Notes: generated from the sequence alone by a model not told the origin. Shown: positions 45,113 to 54,115, counted from the stretch's first letter. The stretch is 64,000 nt of DNA from Acidimicrobiales bacterium (GCA_030747595.1 JASLKK010000004.1:124001-188000); one strand, 5' to 3'. Made by a program: numbers and translations.

Positions 45113-46129
45113 TCAACTGCGGCGGCGGCGTCGGCCGACACGTTCGGTCCGCTCGGCGGCTCCGACGGTGGCGGTGGGTGTTGGCGGAGCGATGTCGGGC
45201 ACCGGAAGGGTTCCGTCGAGAACGCCGCGGATGAAGGCAATGTGTTCTGGGTCGGTGCCGCAGCAGCCTCCAATCACCGAGATTCCCGCCTCCCGCAGGC
45301 GATAGGCGTGGGCAGCCAGAACCTCGGGACCAGCGTCGTACTCGAGCTCGTTGCCCCTCCAAACCGGGATCCCGGCATTGGCCTTGGAGATCACCGGAAT
45401 ATCGCCACAGACCGAGCGAATGGCGACCACCGCTGCTTCGGTGTCGGCCAGATTGGCGCCGCAGTTAGCGCCGATGCCGGCCACGCCGAGTTCAGTCAGG
45501 CGGGTTCCGGCTTGTTCACCGGTGACACCCATCATGGTTCGGCCCGCCGTGTCGAAGCTGAGGGTGGCCACGATCGGAAGATCGGATGTCGAACGGGCGC
45601 CCCGAATCCCTGCCTCGATCTCCGGAAGGGCGCTCATGGTCTCGAGCCACAACACGTCGGCGCCACCGTCGGTCAGGCCGGCTGCCTGTTCGGCGAAAGC
45701 CTCGGCGACTTCATCCTCGGTGAGTTCACCTAGCGGCTCGATGAGTTCACCGGTGGGGCCCATGGAACCGGCGACGACAATGGGTCGCCCCGCCTCGTCG
45801 GCCACGGCACGTGCCGCAGCGGCTGCAGCGGCATTGAGTTCATGGCCCCGACCCTCGAGGGAGTGCAACTTCAGCCGGTGACGACCGCCTCCGAATGAGT
45901 TGGTGAGCACCATGTCGCAACCGGCATCGACGTATTCCCGGTGGATGGCCTGGATGCGATCAGGGTGATCGACGTTCCAGATCTCCGGCGGATCACCAGC
46001 CGTCAGCCCGGCGGCAAAGAGCTGGGTTCCCATGGCCCCATCGAGGACGAGATACCCGTTCGCTGCGATTAGTTCCCCGAAGTCGGCCACGTCGCTGACC
46101 GTACCGGCCTCCGTCTGGGCTGGATGCAT
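45113..46129 (-). CDS. Homocysteine S-methyltransferase family protein (1)
   Basis: A 338-residue zinc TIM-barrel methyltransferase. The zinc cysteines appear in GANCGAN and in VIGGCCGTDPEHI; the N-terminal LDGAMGTQLFAAGL and VLTNSFGGGRHRLKLH fit the MetH N-terminal/BHMT family. No cobalamin domain is attached. It would methylate homocysteine to methionine, or act as a related thiol methyltransferase with a separate corrinoid protein. ATG 46129 is the best start. The 270 bp upstream contain a strong hairpin but no SAM riboswitch I could recognise. Confidence 0.88.
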   Translation of the reverse strand: MHPAQTEAGTVSDVADFGELIAANGYLVLDGAMGTQLFAAGLTAGDPPEIWNVDHPDRIQAIHREYVDAGCDMVLTNSFGGGRHRLKLHSLEGRGHELNAAAAAAARAVADEAGRPIVVAGSMGPTGELIEPLGELTEDEVAEAFAEQAAGLTDGGADVLWLETMSALPEIEAGIRGARSTSDLPIVATLSFDTAGRTMMGVTGEQAGTRLTELGVAGIGANCGANLADTEAAVVAIRSVCGDIPVISKANAGIPVWRGNELEYDAGPEVLAAHAYRLREAGISVIGGCCGTDPEHIAFIRGVLDGTLPVPDIAPPTPTATVGAAERTERVGRRRRRS

Positions 46130-46316
46130 GGGTTGGAGGAGAGGGGTGTCGAGACGGCCATTTGGATTACAAGCACCTGTCTTGAAATGGGCCGGCTCTT
46201 GCCGTGGAGGAGATCTGGTGCGAACATTGGAGGGACGGAGCGACTGGGTGCAGGTGTTCGACGGAAACTCGAACAGCACCGTAGGGAGTGGTTCCGTTCG
46301 GGACATCCCGGGATGC

Positions 46317-46342
46317 ACCCGCCTCGAGTTGGAGGCGGGTGT
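46317..46342. promoter_or_regulatory. Strong hairpin in the divergent region 46130-46399
   Basis: CACCCGCCTC pairs with GAGGCGGGTG around a 6-nt loop (10 bp perfect). It sits in the 270-bp region between the divergent methyltransferase and the 572-residue unknown protein, about 58 bp before the latter. No T-run follows on either strand. It could be a leader-RNA element or a GC hairpin terminator; the rest of this region shows no gene. Confidence 0.5.
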
Positions 46343-46399
46343 TCCGCGTGGCAGGCCCGATTCGAGACCTTGCCCCTTGAGAGGACATACGCTGCCGCC

Positions 46400-48118
46400 G
46401 TGTCGTTGATTCCTCCGACGAGTGCAGATGCGTTGCAGGCCGAGTTAGCGACCCGCTCCGGGCGTATTCGGCCAGCGGCCTACGTGATGCGACCCGATGT
46501 GCTGGGTGCCGCACGTCTCAGCCGCTACAGCTTCAGCCGGACCATGCTCCGCCGGGCGGTGGCTGATGGTTGGACGGCAGGTCGGGTTCATCAGGACCTT
46601 GATGCTGAGGGTCGTGGGGAAACGATTTACTTCGTGGATGCCGGTACGAAGCGGTTCAGTTTCGTGGTGTTCACGACAACGATCGACGAGTCCGCCCACA
46701 CCGATCGGGTGATTGCCGATCGGTGGGAGGTGGCTGGGGCCCTCGTGGAGGGGGACGTCGACGACGATCTGCTGGCCCGACTTCGCATCGAGGTTCCCGA
46801 ACAGGAATCCGGTCGCATGGACCCGCGGGTCCTGAGTCTGACTAGGGGCAATCGCAGTGTCCGGTTCTTCGGCTACCTGGTCGACGAGCTGGCCGCCGGC
46901 CGTCAGCCCGACCCCGACCGGGTGGGTGATGCCGGCTACATCCTCCGAAGCACAGCGTTCTACGCCAACGGCAAATTCGGAATGCGCTCGTTCGCTGGCT
47001 ACCCGGGCGACCACCCGTTCCGGGTCCCGTATCGGGCCCAGTTCGTGGCCGCCTGGATGTTTCGGGAACTCGGCTACGACATGGTGGAGCACTGCGCCCG
47101 CGCTAAGGGTGGTGACACAGCGGTCGGGTTCGATGGCCAATGGCGCCGCTACTTTGGGCTCGGAAATGCCACGGGTCTCGGTCTCGTGCCGTATGCCTTC
47201 AAGCACCCGCGGGTGCTCGATGCCTGGGTCGGGGTGCGGGAGATAGCGTTGGCTGACGTGCGTGAGCGGGTGGCCGCACCGACAGACGGGGCGGTGCTCC
47301 GGGGATGGATCGCCAAGGCCCGGGAACACTTCGCGTCGGGATCCAATGACGACTGCACGCCGTTCCTGAACTCGCAGGCTCTGGTCCCGCTTCTGGATGA
47401 CGTCGCCGAGGCGTGGGGCCGTGTGGCCGCTGGAGCGGACCCCTATGACGCCCTCTACCGATGGGCTGAGGACCAGGGCCCGGAAATGTCGGAGATGGTG
47501 GTATCGCTTCTTTTGGAACTTCATGACGGTGACGACGACCTGTTCGACCTGCTCTTCCTCGTCGACGAGCACTCCTCGGCTGACCCGACGGCCACGGTGG
47601 CAGAGGTCCGGGCGAAGCTCGATGAACGGTTTGGATGGTTGGGTGAACTCAACCTCGACGAGTCGCCGGCTGACGCCTTCTGGTGGGTGGTCAGCGACAA
47701 CACCGAGGAGCCTCGACGAGCCCGACGTGACCGACTGGCCCCTGAGGGGCGGGACGTAGCCGTCGACGTGGCGCTACGTCTCTGGAGGTTTGGGAAAACG
47801 TTGGAGGACCGACATGCCGACGAGCCGGTGGCCGTTGTTCTGGCCGACCACCCGGAACACCGGATGGCGTTGGAACGCCTGGTGGCGAGTGACCGACGTT
47901 ACGGCGAGCCTCGGGACAACACGTGTGCGACCAGCTACCTGCCGTTGCAGATCCAACGCTTTCAGTTGGCGCAGTACGGGATGGACGAGTTCAAGCCGAA
48001 GGACACCGACTGGCTCCGAGTGACGCTGTTCCAGGGGGCGCCACGACTAGCCGAACTGGGACCCGACACGACCGACGACTGGGTGCTGCCAGCCCGGCCC
48101 ACCTCACGAAAGGAATGA
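46400..48118 (+). CDS. Protein of unknown function (572 aa), first gene of the 46-49 kb cluster
   Basis: A 572-residue soluble protein that I cannot assign to a named family. It has no signal peptide or membrane segment. Stretches that look conserved are MRPDVLGAARLSRYSFSRTM near the N-terminus, DAGTKRFSFVVFTTTID, EQESGRMDPRVLSLTRGNRSVRFF, ILRSTAFYANGKFGMRSF and RRYFGLGNATGLGLVPYAFKHP. Start GTG 46400 is used (MSLIPPTSADALQ); the frame is open upstream, so the start is uncertain. Two bp separate its stop from the M19-like gene, with which it is surely co-transcribed. My unverified recollection is that similar proteins occur beside similar dipeptidases in marine alphaproteobacteria. Confidence 0.75.
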   Translation: MSLIPPTSADALQAELATRSGRIRPAAYVMRPDVLGAARLSRYSFSRTMLRRAVADGWTAGRVHQDLDAEGRGETIYFVDAGTKRFSFVVFTTTIDESAHTDRVIADRWEVAGALVEGDVDDDLLARLRIEVPEQESGRMDPRVLSLTRGNRSVRFFGYLVDELAAGRQPDPDRVGDAGYILRSTAFYANGKFGMRSFAGYPGDHPFRVPYRAQFVAAWMFRELGYDMVEHCARAKGGDTAVGFDGQWRRYFGLGNATGLGLVPYAFKHPRVLDAWVGVREIALADVRERVAAPTDGAVLRGWIAKAREHFASGSNDDCTPFLNSQALVPLLDDVAEAWGRVAAGADPYDALYRWAEDQGPEMSEMVVSLLLELHDGDDDLFDLLFLVDEHSSADPTATVAEVRAKLDERFGWLGELNLDESPADAFWWVVSDNTEEPRRARRDRLAPEGRDVAVDVALRLWRFGKTLEDRHADEPVAVVLADHPEHRMALERLVASDRRYGEPRDNTCATSYLPLQIQRFQLAQYGMDEFKPKDTDWLRVTLFQGAPRLAELGPDTTDDWVLPARPTSRKE

Positions 48119-48120
48119 CG

Positions 48121-49074
48121 ATGATTATCGACGGACTGCAGATCAACGACTGGTCACGTGAGGTGATCGCCGAGGTGCGGTCCGGTGGGGTCGACGTGGT
48201 GCACGCCACGGTCGGCGTATGGGAGGACCTCGCCGGAGCCATGACCCGGATCGGTGCCTTTCGGCACCTCTGTCGGCACAACGCCGACATGATCCGAATC
48301 GTCCGAACCGTTGATGAGATCCATTTGGCGGCGGCCGACGACGTACTGGCGGTTGTCCTGGGCTTTCAGAACAGCTCCATGCTGGGTGATGACCCGGAGA
48401 TGGCGGGGATCTTCGCCGACGTCGGTATCCGGGTCGTCCAAGTGACCTACAACATTGCCAACCATCTCGGGTCCAGCTGTTGGGAGCCTCGAGACGGCGG
48501 TCTGACCCGTGCCGGCTACAGAATGGTCGCGGCGCTCAACGAGGCCGGCGTGCTGGTTGACATCTCCCACGTCGGCAACGTCACAGGCCGCGACACCGTG
48601 GATGCCTCGTCCCAGCCCATCGCCATCACCCACGGCAACCCGGCTGCGTTCTGTGATTCGCCTCGCAACAAACCTGATGACCTGGTCGCAGCGGTGGCCG
48701 CACGGGGAGGCGTCATCGGTTGCACCCTCTATCCGCTCTTCATGGGCGGGGCCGACGTGACCCGAACGGAGTACTGCTCGATGGTTGCTTCGTTGGCAGA
48801 GTCGGTCGGCGTGGAGCATGTGGCCATTGGGTCCGATGCAGTCCTCGGTTGGAGCCCCGACTCGCTCGGCTGGATGCGAAACGGGCGTTGGGACCGGGCG
48901 ACCGCCCCGTCCCAGGCGCCGTCGTTTCCTCCGTGGCCGACATGGTTCGACGGTCCGAAGGACTTCGGGAGTCTGTCCGACGGTCTCGATGAGGCCGGCT
49001 TCACGCCCGATGAGCGCGATCTGGTCCTGGGCGGGAACTGGTTGCGTCTGTTCGGCGAGGTATTCCCCTCGTGA
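48121..49074 (+). CDS. M19 (membrane dipeptidase)-like protein with altered metal site
   Basis: A 317-residue TIM-barrel protein related to renal dipeptidase (M19). The later metal/catalytic residues are present: H150 in VDISHVGN, H171 in AITHGNPAAF and D239 in AIGSDAVL. The N-terminal HxD zinc motif (normally DGHND) reads IDGLQINDW, and the bridging Glu position reads LGFQNSS. It may bind a single metal or catalyse a different reaction. ATG 48121 has AAAGGA 6 nt upstream, better than ATG 48115, which overlaps the upstream stop. Its stop overlaps the next gene as GTGA. Confidence 0.82.
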   Translation: MIIDGLQINDWSREVIAEVRSGGVDVVHATVGVWEDLAGAMTRIGAFRHLCRHNADMIRIVRTVDEIHLAAADDVLAVVLGFQNSSMLGDDPEMAGIFADVGIRVVQVTYNIANHLGSSCWEPRDGGLTRAGYRMVAALNEAGVLVDISHVGNVTGRDTVDASSQPIAITHGNPAAFCDSPRNKPDDLVAAVAARGGVIGCTLYPLFMGGADVTRTEYCSMVASLAESVGVEHVAIGSDAVLGWSPDSLGWMRNGRWDRATAPSQAPSFPPWPTWFDGPKDFGSLSDGLDEAGFTPDERDLVLGGNWLRLFGEVFPS

Positions 49075-49619
49075 CCGACGGTCGCCCCCAGGTGCTGGTC
49101 GCTCCCCGGGAGATCCACGACCTGGTGTTCCGTTGTGCCCGGGTGGCAGGCCTGGATGCCGGGGCCGCGGATCGGTCTGGTCGAAACGTCACCGCGGCTG
49201 AGGTGCACCTGGGTGGAGCGGTGGAAACCTTCTCCTCGGTTCTCGGCGATCCGCAACGGCTGGCTGCCGAGTTCGGTGCCGGGCCAGATGTCCTGGCGGA
49301 GGCTGAGGTCGAGGCGAGGGCGACAGGTTCCGCGGTGGCGAGGTTCGGCGTACCGACGCCGTTGGCTGCATTGGCCTCCGCGATCGCAGATATTGGTGGC
49401 CGTGGACTCGGCGTGGACGGTGTGAAGGTCGGGGCCACAGCGGCTACGACGGTCGATGAACTGGAGGTCACTGGGCCGCCGCCACCTTCTGACGGCACAG
49501 CGGCCGCCCGGGCGGCCCGCGACGGTCTAGCCGTGGACCGGGTCGCCTTCGATGCGTTAATCGCGGCAGCTAGACCGTTCCTGGTGGCCGAGTCGATCCT
49601 GGACGAGATCGAGGACTGA
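49071..49619 (+). CDS. Protein of unknown function (182 aa), third gene of the cluster
   Basis: A 182-residue protein without membrane segment. The N-terminal part, APREIHDLVFRCARVAGLDAG, is helical and distantly reminiscent of DUF3726 proteins (SxxEIExLAxxAARGAG), an unverified impression. The remainder is Ala/Gly-rich with no catalytic motif. Start GTG 49071 overlaps the M19-like stop by 4 bp, so it is translated with it. It is convergent with the LDH2 gene (9 bp apart). Likely a partner of the enzymes around it; function unknown. Confidence 0.65.
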   Translation: MTDGRPQVLVAPREIHDLVFRCARVAGLDAGAADRSGRNVTAAEVHLGGAVETFSSVLGDPQRLAAEFGAGPDVLAEAEVEARATGSAVARFGVPTPLAALASAIADIGGRGLGVDGVKVGATAATTVDELEVTGPPPPSDGTAAARAARDGLAVDRVAFDALIAAARPFLVAESILDEIED

Positions 49620-49628
49620 CGGGTCGGG

Positions 49629-50636
49629 TCAGTCACCGGCGAGCTCGAGGGCCCGCGCCCAGACAGGCCCTTCGACCGTCACGGGATCGGAGGGCACCCG
49701 ACCGGCGCCGGGAAGACGTGCACCGGGCTGGGACGCGATGCTCTCGCCCAGCGCTTTCAGACGGTCGTGGAACCCCCGGCCGCTGTACGAGGTCGGATCG
49801 ATCACGATGTAGAACTGGCCCAGGTCGTGGGGTTGGCCATCGGTGGTCTTGAGCGGGGGCACGTCGGCGCTCAGACGGCAGCCGGTCATTGCCCCGGCCA
49901 GCAGTTCGACCATGAGGCTGATGCCGTAGCCCTTGTAGCCGCCGGCCGAGACCAGCGACCCGGCGAGCGCGGCCTCCGGGTCGCTAGTTGGGATTCCCTC
50001 GGCGTCCACCGCCCAGCCCAGCGGAATCTCCTCACCGGCCGCCGCTGCCATGGTGATCTTGCCGAGGGCCACCGCACTGGTGGAGAAGTCAAACTGTAAG
50101 GCGATGCCGCCGCCACCGTCGGGAACGGCCATGGCAATGGGATTGGTACCCAGGACCGGTACCGACCCGCCGGGCGGCGAAACTCGGGGGGAGGCGTTGG
50201 TGGCTCCGATAGCCAGCAGGCCCTCCCGTGCGAACTGCTCGGTGAAGTACCCGAGCGACGTACAGGTGTGGGTGTGTTCCACGGACATGCCGCAGATCCC
50301 GTTGGCTCTGGCGGCGTCTACGGCGGTTGGGAATCCGGCTGCGAACGCTGCTTGGGCAAAACCGAGCCGTCCGTCCACGCGGACGGCACCGGGCCGATCG
50401 TTGGTCACCACCGGTTCAGCGACACCGTCAATTCGCCCCGACTCGAGCTGCAGGCAGTAGCTCTCCAGGTAGTAAAGGCCGCAGATCCGGTTGCCGTTGC
50501 CTTCGGCCACACGGACGGCCCGTGCGACGAGAGCAGATACGTCGTGTCCGGCTCCGTGGCGTATCAGGCTCCGCCGGGTGGTTTCCTCGACTTCATCCAG
50601 AGTGACTTCGAGAGTGGCAGGCGTGGTGTCAGACAT
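49629..50636 (-). CDS. LDH2 family malate/L-lactate dehydrogenase-like oxidoreductase
   Basis: A 335-residue NAD(P)-dependent dehydrogenase of the YlbC/LDH2 fold, which includes malate, ureidoglycolate and cyclic imino acid reductases. Visible motifs are EEVEETTRRSLIRHGAG, MSVEHTHTCTSLGYFTEQ (catalytic His region), TNASPRVSPPGG, LGTNPIAMAVPD and GGYKGYGISLMVELLAGA. The ATG at 50636 is used. It is divergent from the Rieske oxygenase across 47 bp and faces the M19-like cluster. In this company a role on imino acids or N-alkyl amino acids is plausible but unproven. Confidence 0.88.
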   Translation of the reverse strand: MSDTTPATLEVTLDEVEETTRRSLIRHGAGHDVSALVARAVRVAEGNGNRICGLYYLESYCLQLESGRIDGVAEPVVTNDRPGAVRVDGRLGFAQAAFAAGFPTAVDAARANGICGMSVEHTHTCTSLGYFTEQFAREGLLAIGATNASPRVSPPGGSVPVLGTNPIAMAVPDGGGGIALQFDFSTSAVALGKITMAAAAGEEIPLGWAVDAEGIPTSDPEAALAGSLVSAGGYKGYGISLMVELLAGAMTGCRLSADVPPLKTTDGQPHDLGQFYIVIDPTSYSGRGFHDRLKALGESIASQPGARLPGAGRVPSDPVTVEGPVWARALELAGD

Positions 50637-50683
50637 CCCCGAACCGTAGGTGACCGGGGGTCCGCTGCTCCTACAATCCGCGT

Positions 50684-51838
50684 ATGGGTTCGGGGGTGCG
50701 ACTTTCCGGCGATCTGGCCGAGGTGCTGAGCCGCTGTACCGGAACGTCGGCGACCGGCCATTCTCTGCCGGCCGCTTGCTACGTGGATCCAGATGTTGCC
50801 GCCCTTGAGGCAGAAGTGATCTTCCGACAGGGCTGGGTGGGGGTCGGTCGGAGCGACCGGTGGCCCAGCACCGGTGACTATGCGGCAATCGACCTTGGTG
50901 GAGTCCCGGTGGTGGTGGTCCGAGATGACGAAGGGGTCCTCAGGGCCTACGCAAACACGTGCCGCCACCGATCGACTCAGGTGATGGACGGGGAGGGGCA
51001 CTGCACCCGGATGCGTTGCCCGTTCCATTTTTGGACCTACGGGCTCGACGGTCGCCTCCTCGGCGCACCGAGTATGCAAAAGGCCGAAGACTTCGACCGG
51101 GACGAACACGGACTTCACGAGTTTGCGGTGACCGAGCGTCACGGGTTCGCCTTCGTGAGTCTCGAGGCGTCACCGCCATCGATCGACTACTGGTTGGGCG
51201 ACTTCGGCGTAATTCACGCCCGTTGGGATCTGGCTTCCCTGGTGACGACCCGTCGACGCGAGTTCACTGTGGACTGCAACTGGAAGGAATTCGCCGAGGT
51301 CTTCAACGAGTACTACCACCTGCCGTACGTGCATCCGGGCAGCATCAACGACACCTACGACGACCCTGACGAGCCCGAGGATGTGGTCGGGGCGTGGTCC
51401 ACGCACTCTGGCACCACGCAGGGCACCGGTGGTCTCCTGGAGACGGATCAGGCCAAGGCCCTGCCGAGGATCGGTGCACTGACCGACCGTGAGGCTGACG
51501 GCGTCCGGTACTCGTGGTTGCATCCGACGCTGGTTATCGCCACGGGAGCCGAGGGGATGTGGATGTACGAGGTGTACCCGGACGGCCCGAACCGGTGCCG
51601 ATGCGCACAGGTCGTGTGCTTTCCGCCGGAGACGGTCGCTCTGGATCGGTTTGAGGCGGTAGCGGAGGCCTACTACGAACGCTTTGACGTGGCGATCGCA
51701 GAGGACATACCGATGCTCGAGCGGCAACATCGGGGAATGCAGTCGCCCTTCGCTGGGCAGGGACGATTTTCGTATCTGGAGCCCAATGTGGCCCGCTTCG
51801 CCGGTTGGTATGCCGATCGGTTGTTGTCCGTGGGCTGA
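50684..51838 (+). CDS. Rieske non-heme iron oxygenase, alpha subunit
   Basis: A 384-residue ring-hydroxylating-type oxygenase. The Rieske [2Fe-2S] ligands are C93-R-H95 in CRHRSTQV and C112-P-F-H115. The mononuclear iron histidines lie in FNEYYHLPYVHPG. The overall form is close to choline/betaine/carnitine-type demethylating oxygenases as well as aromatic ones. No ferredoxin reductase or beta subunit is adjacent, so electron supply comes from elsewhere. The gene is divergent from LDH2 with a 47-bp shared promoter region, suggesting joint regulation. Confidence 0.9.
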   Translation: MGSGVRLSGDLAEVLSRCTGTSATGHSLPAACYVDPDVAALEAEVIFRQGWVGVGRSDRWPSTGDYAAIDLGGVPVVVVRDDEGVLRAYANTCRHRSTQVMDGEGHCTRMRCPFHFWTYGLDGRLLGAPSMQKAEDFDRDEHGLHEFAVTERHGFAFVSLEASPPSIDYWLGDFGVIHARWDLASLVTTRRREFTVDCNWKEFAEVFNEYYHLPYVHPGSINDTYDDPDEPEDVVGAWSTHSGTTQGTGGLLETDQAKALPRIGALTDREADGVRYSWLHPTLVIATGAEGMWMYEVYPDGPNRCRCAQVVCFPPETVALDRFEAVAEAYYERFDVAIAEDIPMLERQHRGMQSPFAGQGRFSYLEPNVARFAGWYADRLLSVG

Positions 51839-51867
51839 AGGCCCAACGGTGGACCGTCGCCTGACAA

Positions 51868-52473
51868 TCAGTTGTTCTGCTGGCGACCTAGCCGCATTTC
51901 ACTTATGCAGCCCTGTGCCTGCTGACTTTCGCTTGGGTTGACATCAGAGGAGCGGAGGGTGGATCGCAGATCTAGGGCACCAGTTTCGTCCTGAACCGGG
52001 TCATCGAGGTCCATGCCCTTCGTGCGAAGGCAGGCCACCACGTCAAGGATGGCCTCATTGTCGGCCCGAATCTGATCCGGAGTGCGGTTGGCCCGGGATT
52101 CAGCGAACCCGCTGCGGAGGTCGGCGATACCCGACTCGGCTGAGCAGCGGCTCAGCGCCTCTTGATATCCGGGGTCCTCGATGAGCACTGCGTCGCCCTC
52201 GTCTCCGGCAAAGCCACGGAATTCGTAGCCGGATTCGTCCAGACAGGAGTTGAACCGCGCCTGGGTTGATTCCATTACCTCTCGCCGGTCGGTCTCGGAT
52301 TCGGCGAGTGGGATCGTCTCCTTGGGCGTCTCGGATCCAGTTCCCGCCGAACCACAGGCCCCGACCACCAGGCCAAGGAGTAGAAGCCCGACAGGCCGCC
52401 CTATGGATCGCTTGGCAGGTATGCCGACGGATCGGTGGCTCGATAGAGGAGTCGACCGGTAGGAGCGTCGCAT
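51868..52473 (-). CDS. Predicted lipoprotein of unknown function
   Basis: A 201-residue lipoprotein. A basic N-terminus is followed by the hydrophobic stretch PVGLLLLGLVVGAC with lipobox Cys (about C40). The mature part is acidic with cysteines in FNSCLDESGYEFRGF, LSRCSAESG, VVACLRTKGM and QGCISEM, spaced as in a family of actinobacterial secreted proteins of unknown role. ATG 52473 is preferred; a GTG five codons earlier is possible. It follows the DEAD-box helicase after 64 bp on the same strand. Confidence 0.75.
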   Translation of the reverse strand: MRRSYRSTPLSSHRSVGIPAKRSIGRPVGLLLLGLVVGACGSAGTGSETPKETIPLAESETDRREVMESTQARFNSCLDESGYEFRGFAGDEGDAVLIEDPGYQEALSRCSAESGIADLRSGFAESRANRTPDQIRADNEAILDVVACLRTKGMDLDDPVQDETGALDLRSTLRSSDVNPSESQQAQGCISEMRLGRQQNN

Positions 52474-52537
52474 GGCAGGAGTCTTCACTCGATCCCGTTG
52501 ACGGCAGGTGTTGGCCAGATGAGGGTCCGGTGAGGGA

Positions 52538-54115
52538 TCAGGCGGCGCTGCGACGCTGACCGCCGCTGGAGTTTCCGCGTCGACGCTGGCCGGGCTTACC
52601 GCCGTTGCGAGTCGGTCCACCGGAACGCTGACTGCCGGGCTTGTGGCCCTCCGACTGGCCATGGCTGCGGTTCTGGCCGCCGTGTTTGTGGCCGCCCTGC
52701 TTGCCGGAACCTGCCTTGGGTCCGCCGTTTCGTTGGCCAGGCTTGCCGTTTCGCTTCGGTCCATTCTGGCGGTTGCCGCCGCCGGCACGGTTTCCGTTTT
52801 CGGTCCGGTCGTCGTTGCGGTTGCGGTTCCCGTTGCGGTTGCCGTTGCCGGAGCCGTGTCTGGGCCCACCACGGTGCTTGCCGTTCGAGCGGTTTCGGCG
52901 GGGTTGGTAGTCAGGCGATCGGTCGTCGCCACGGTTGGCACGTCGCTCTTCGCGCTCGGCGGGGGCGAGCTCTCGAACGGCCGGCGGAGTCAGATCTCGG
53001 ACGGTGGCCAGGTCGGGGCTCGTTACCGGCTCGTCGAGGCCGACGTCGCGCTGGAGGCGACGGGTATCCCTTTTTTGGTCGGGCTGGACGAGAGAGATCA
53101 CCACGCCGTCCTGACCAGCACGGGCAGTTCGACCGGAACGGTGTACGTAGGCCTTGTGATCCTCGGGCGGGTCGTAGTGGACGACCGAAGCCACGCCATC
53201 GACGTGGATGCCTCGGGCCGCCACGTCGGTGGCCACCAGCGCGTGCACGCGACCGCCGGTGAAGTCGGCGAGTGCTCGGGTGCGTTGGCTCTGGCTGCGT
53301 CCACCGTGGATGGCGGCGGCTTTGATCTCGGAACGGGCCAACTGCTTGGCGAGGCGGTCGGCGCCGTGCCGGGTCCGGCAGAAGATGATGGCCGGCCAGG
53401 CGGCAGTCACGGCTTCGGCGGTCAGGTCCACTCGGGCGGTCTTGTCGACCGTCCAGAAGAGATGGGTCGCCGCAGTGATGTCGGGCGTTTGGTCGCCGAC
53501 CTCGTGACGCACCGGATTGTTCTGGTAGTCGCGGGTCAACTTGGCAATGTCACCGTCCAGCGTCGCCGAAAACAACACGGTCTGGCGGTCGTGGGACGTC
53601 TGGTTGAGCAGGCGTCGGACGGCGGGCATGAAGCCCATGTCGGCCATCCGGTCGGCCTCGTCGAGGACGACCCGATCGACGTCGCCGAGATTCACGGCGC
53701 CCTGGTCGATGAGGTCTTCGAGGCGACCCGGGCAGGCGACGAGGATGTCGACGCCGTCACGTAGGGCCTTGAGCTGGGGGCCGTAGCCGACGCCTCCGTA
53801 GACGACGCCGACCCGGACCTTGCCAGCGAAGGTACGCAGGTCAGTGCGGATTTGCTCGGCGAGCTCCCGGGTGGGGGCGAGCACGAGTGCTCGGGGGCGA
53901 CGGGGCTCGGCCCGGCCCACGGACGCTACGAGGGGAATCCCGAAGGCGAGGGTCTTGCCGGAGCCGGTAGGGGCTCGGCCGCAGACGTCGTGGCCGGCGA
54001 GGGCGTCGGCGATGGTGACCGCCTGGATGGCGAACGGCGAGGTGATTCCTTGTGCGCTGAGCGCATCGCAGATCGCAGAGGGCACGCCGAGATCGGCGAA
54101 GGTTGGGGATGACAT
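52538..54115 (-). CDS. DEAD-box RNA helicase with Asn/Gly/Arg-rich tail
   Basis: A 525-residue RhlE/DeaD-type helicase that unwinds RNA. Core motifs are Q-motif PFAIQAVTI, motif I APTGSGKT, motif II VLDEADRM, motif III FSATL, motif V ATDVAARGIHVD and motif VI HRSGRTARAG. The core ends near residue 365; the remaining 160 residues are low complexity, rich in Asn, Gly, Arg and Gln (for example SGNGNRNGNRNRND), typical of RNA-binding disordered tails. The ATG at 54115 starts the gene. The 298-bp upstream leader contains hairpins and may be regulated by cold. Confidence 0.93.
   Translation of the reverse strand: MSSPTFADLGVPSAICDALSAQGITSPFAIQAVTIADALAGHDVCGRAPTGSGKTLAFGIPLVASVGRAEPRRPRALVLAPTRELAEQIRTDLRTFAGKVRVGVVYGGVGYGPQLKALRDGVDILVACPGRLEDLIDQGAVNLGDVDRVVLDEADRMADMGFMPAVRRLLNQTSHDRQTVLFSATLDGDIAKLTRDYQNNPVRHEVGDQTPDITAATHLFWTVDKTARVDLTAEAVTAAWPAIIFCRTRHGADRLAKQLARSEIKAAAIHGGRSQSQRTRALADFTGGRVHALVATDVAARGIHVDGVASVVHYDPPEDHKAYVHRSGRTARAGQDGVVISLVQPDQKRDTRRLQRDVGLDEPVTSPDLATVRDLTPPAVRELAPAEREERRANRGDDRSPDYQPRRNRSNGKHRGGPRHGSGNGNRNGNRNRNDDRTENGNRAGGGNRQNGPKRNGKPGQRNGGPKAGSGKQGGHKHGGQNRSHGQSEGHKPGSQRSGGPTRNGGKPGQRRRGNSSGGQRRSAA

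Noticed and set aside
46130-46399. SAM-IV or SAH riboswitch upstream of the homocysteine S-methyltransferase
   Set aside because: None of the conserved core segments I know could be found on the minus strand.
17776-52473. Kinship between the two cysteine-containing lipoproteins (17776-18063 and 51868-52473)
   Set aside because: Cysteine spacing and surrounding motifs differ, so they appear to be separate families.
52643-53764. Long plus-strand reading frame opposite the DEAD-box helicase
   Set aside because: It mirrors the codon pattern of the helicase gene on the other strand, and its Val/Ala-rich translation has no domain.
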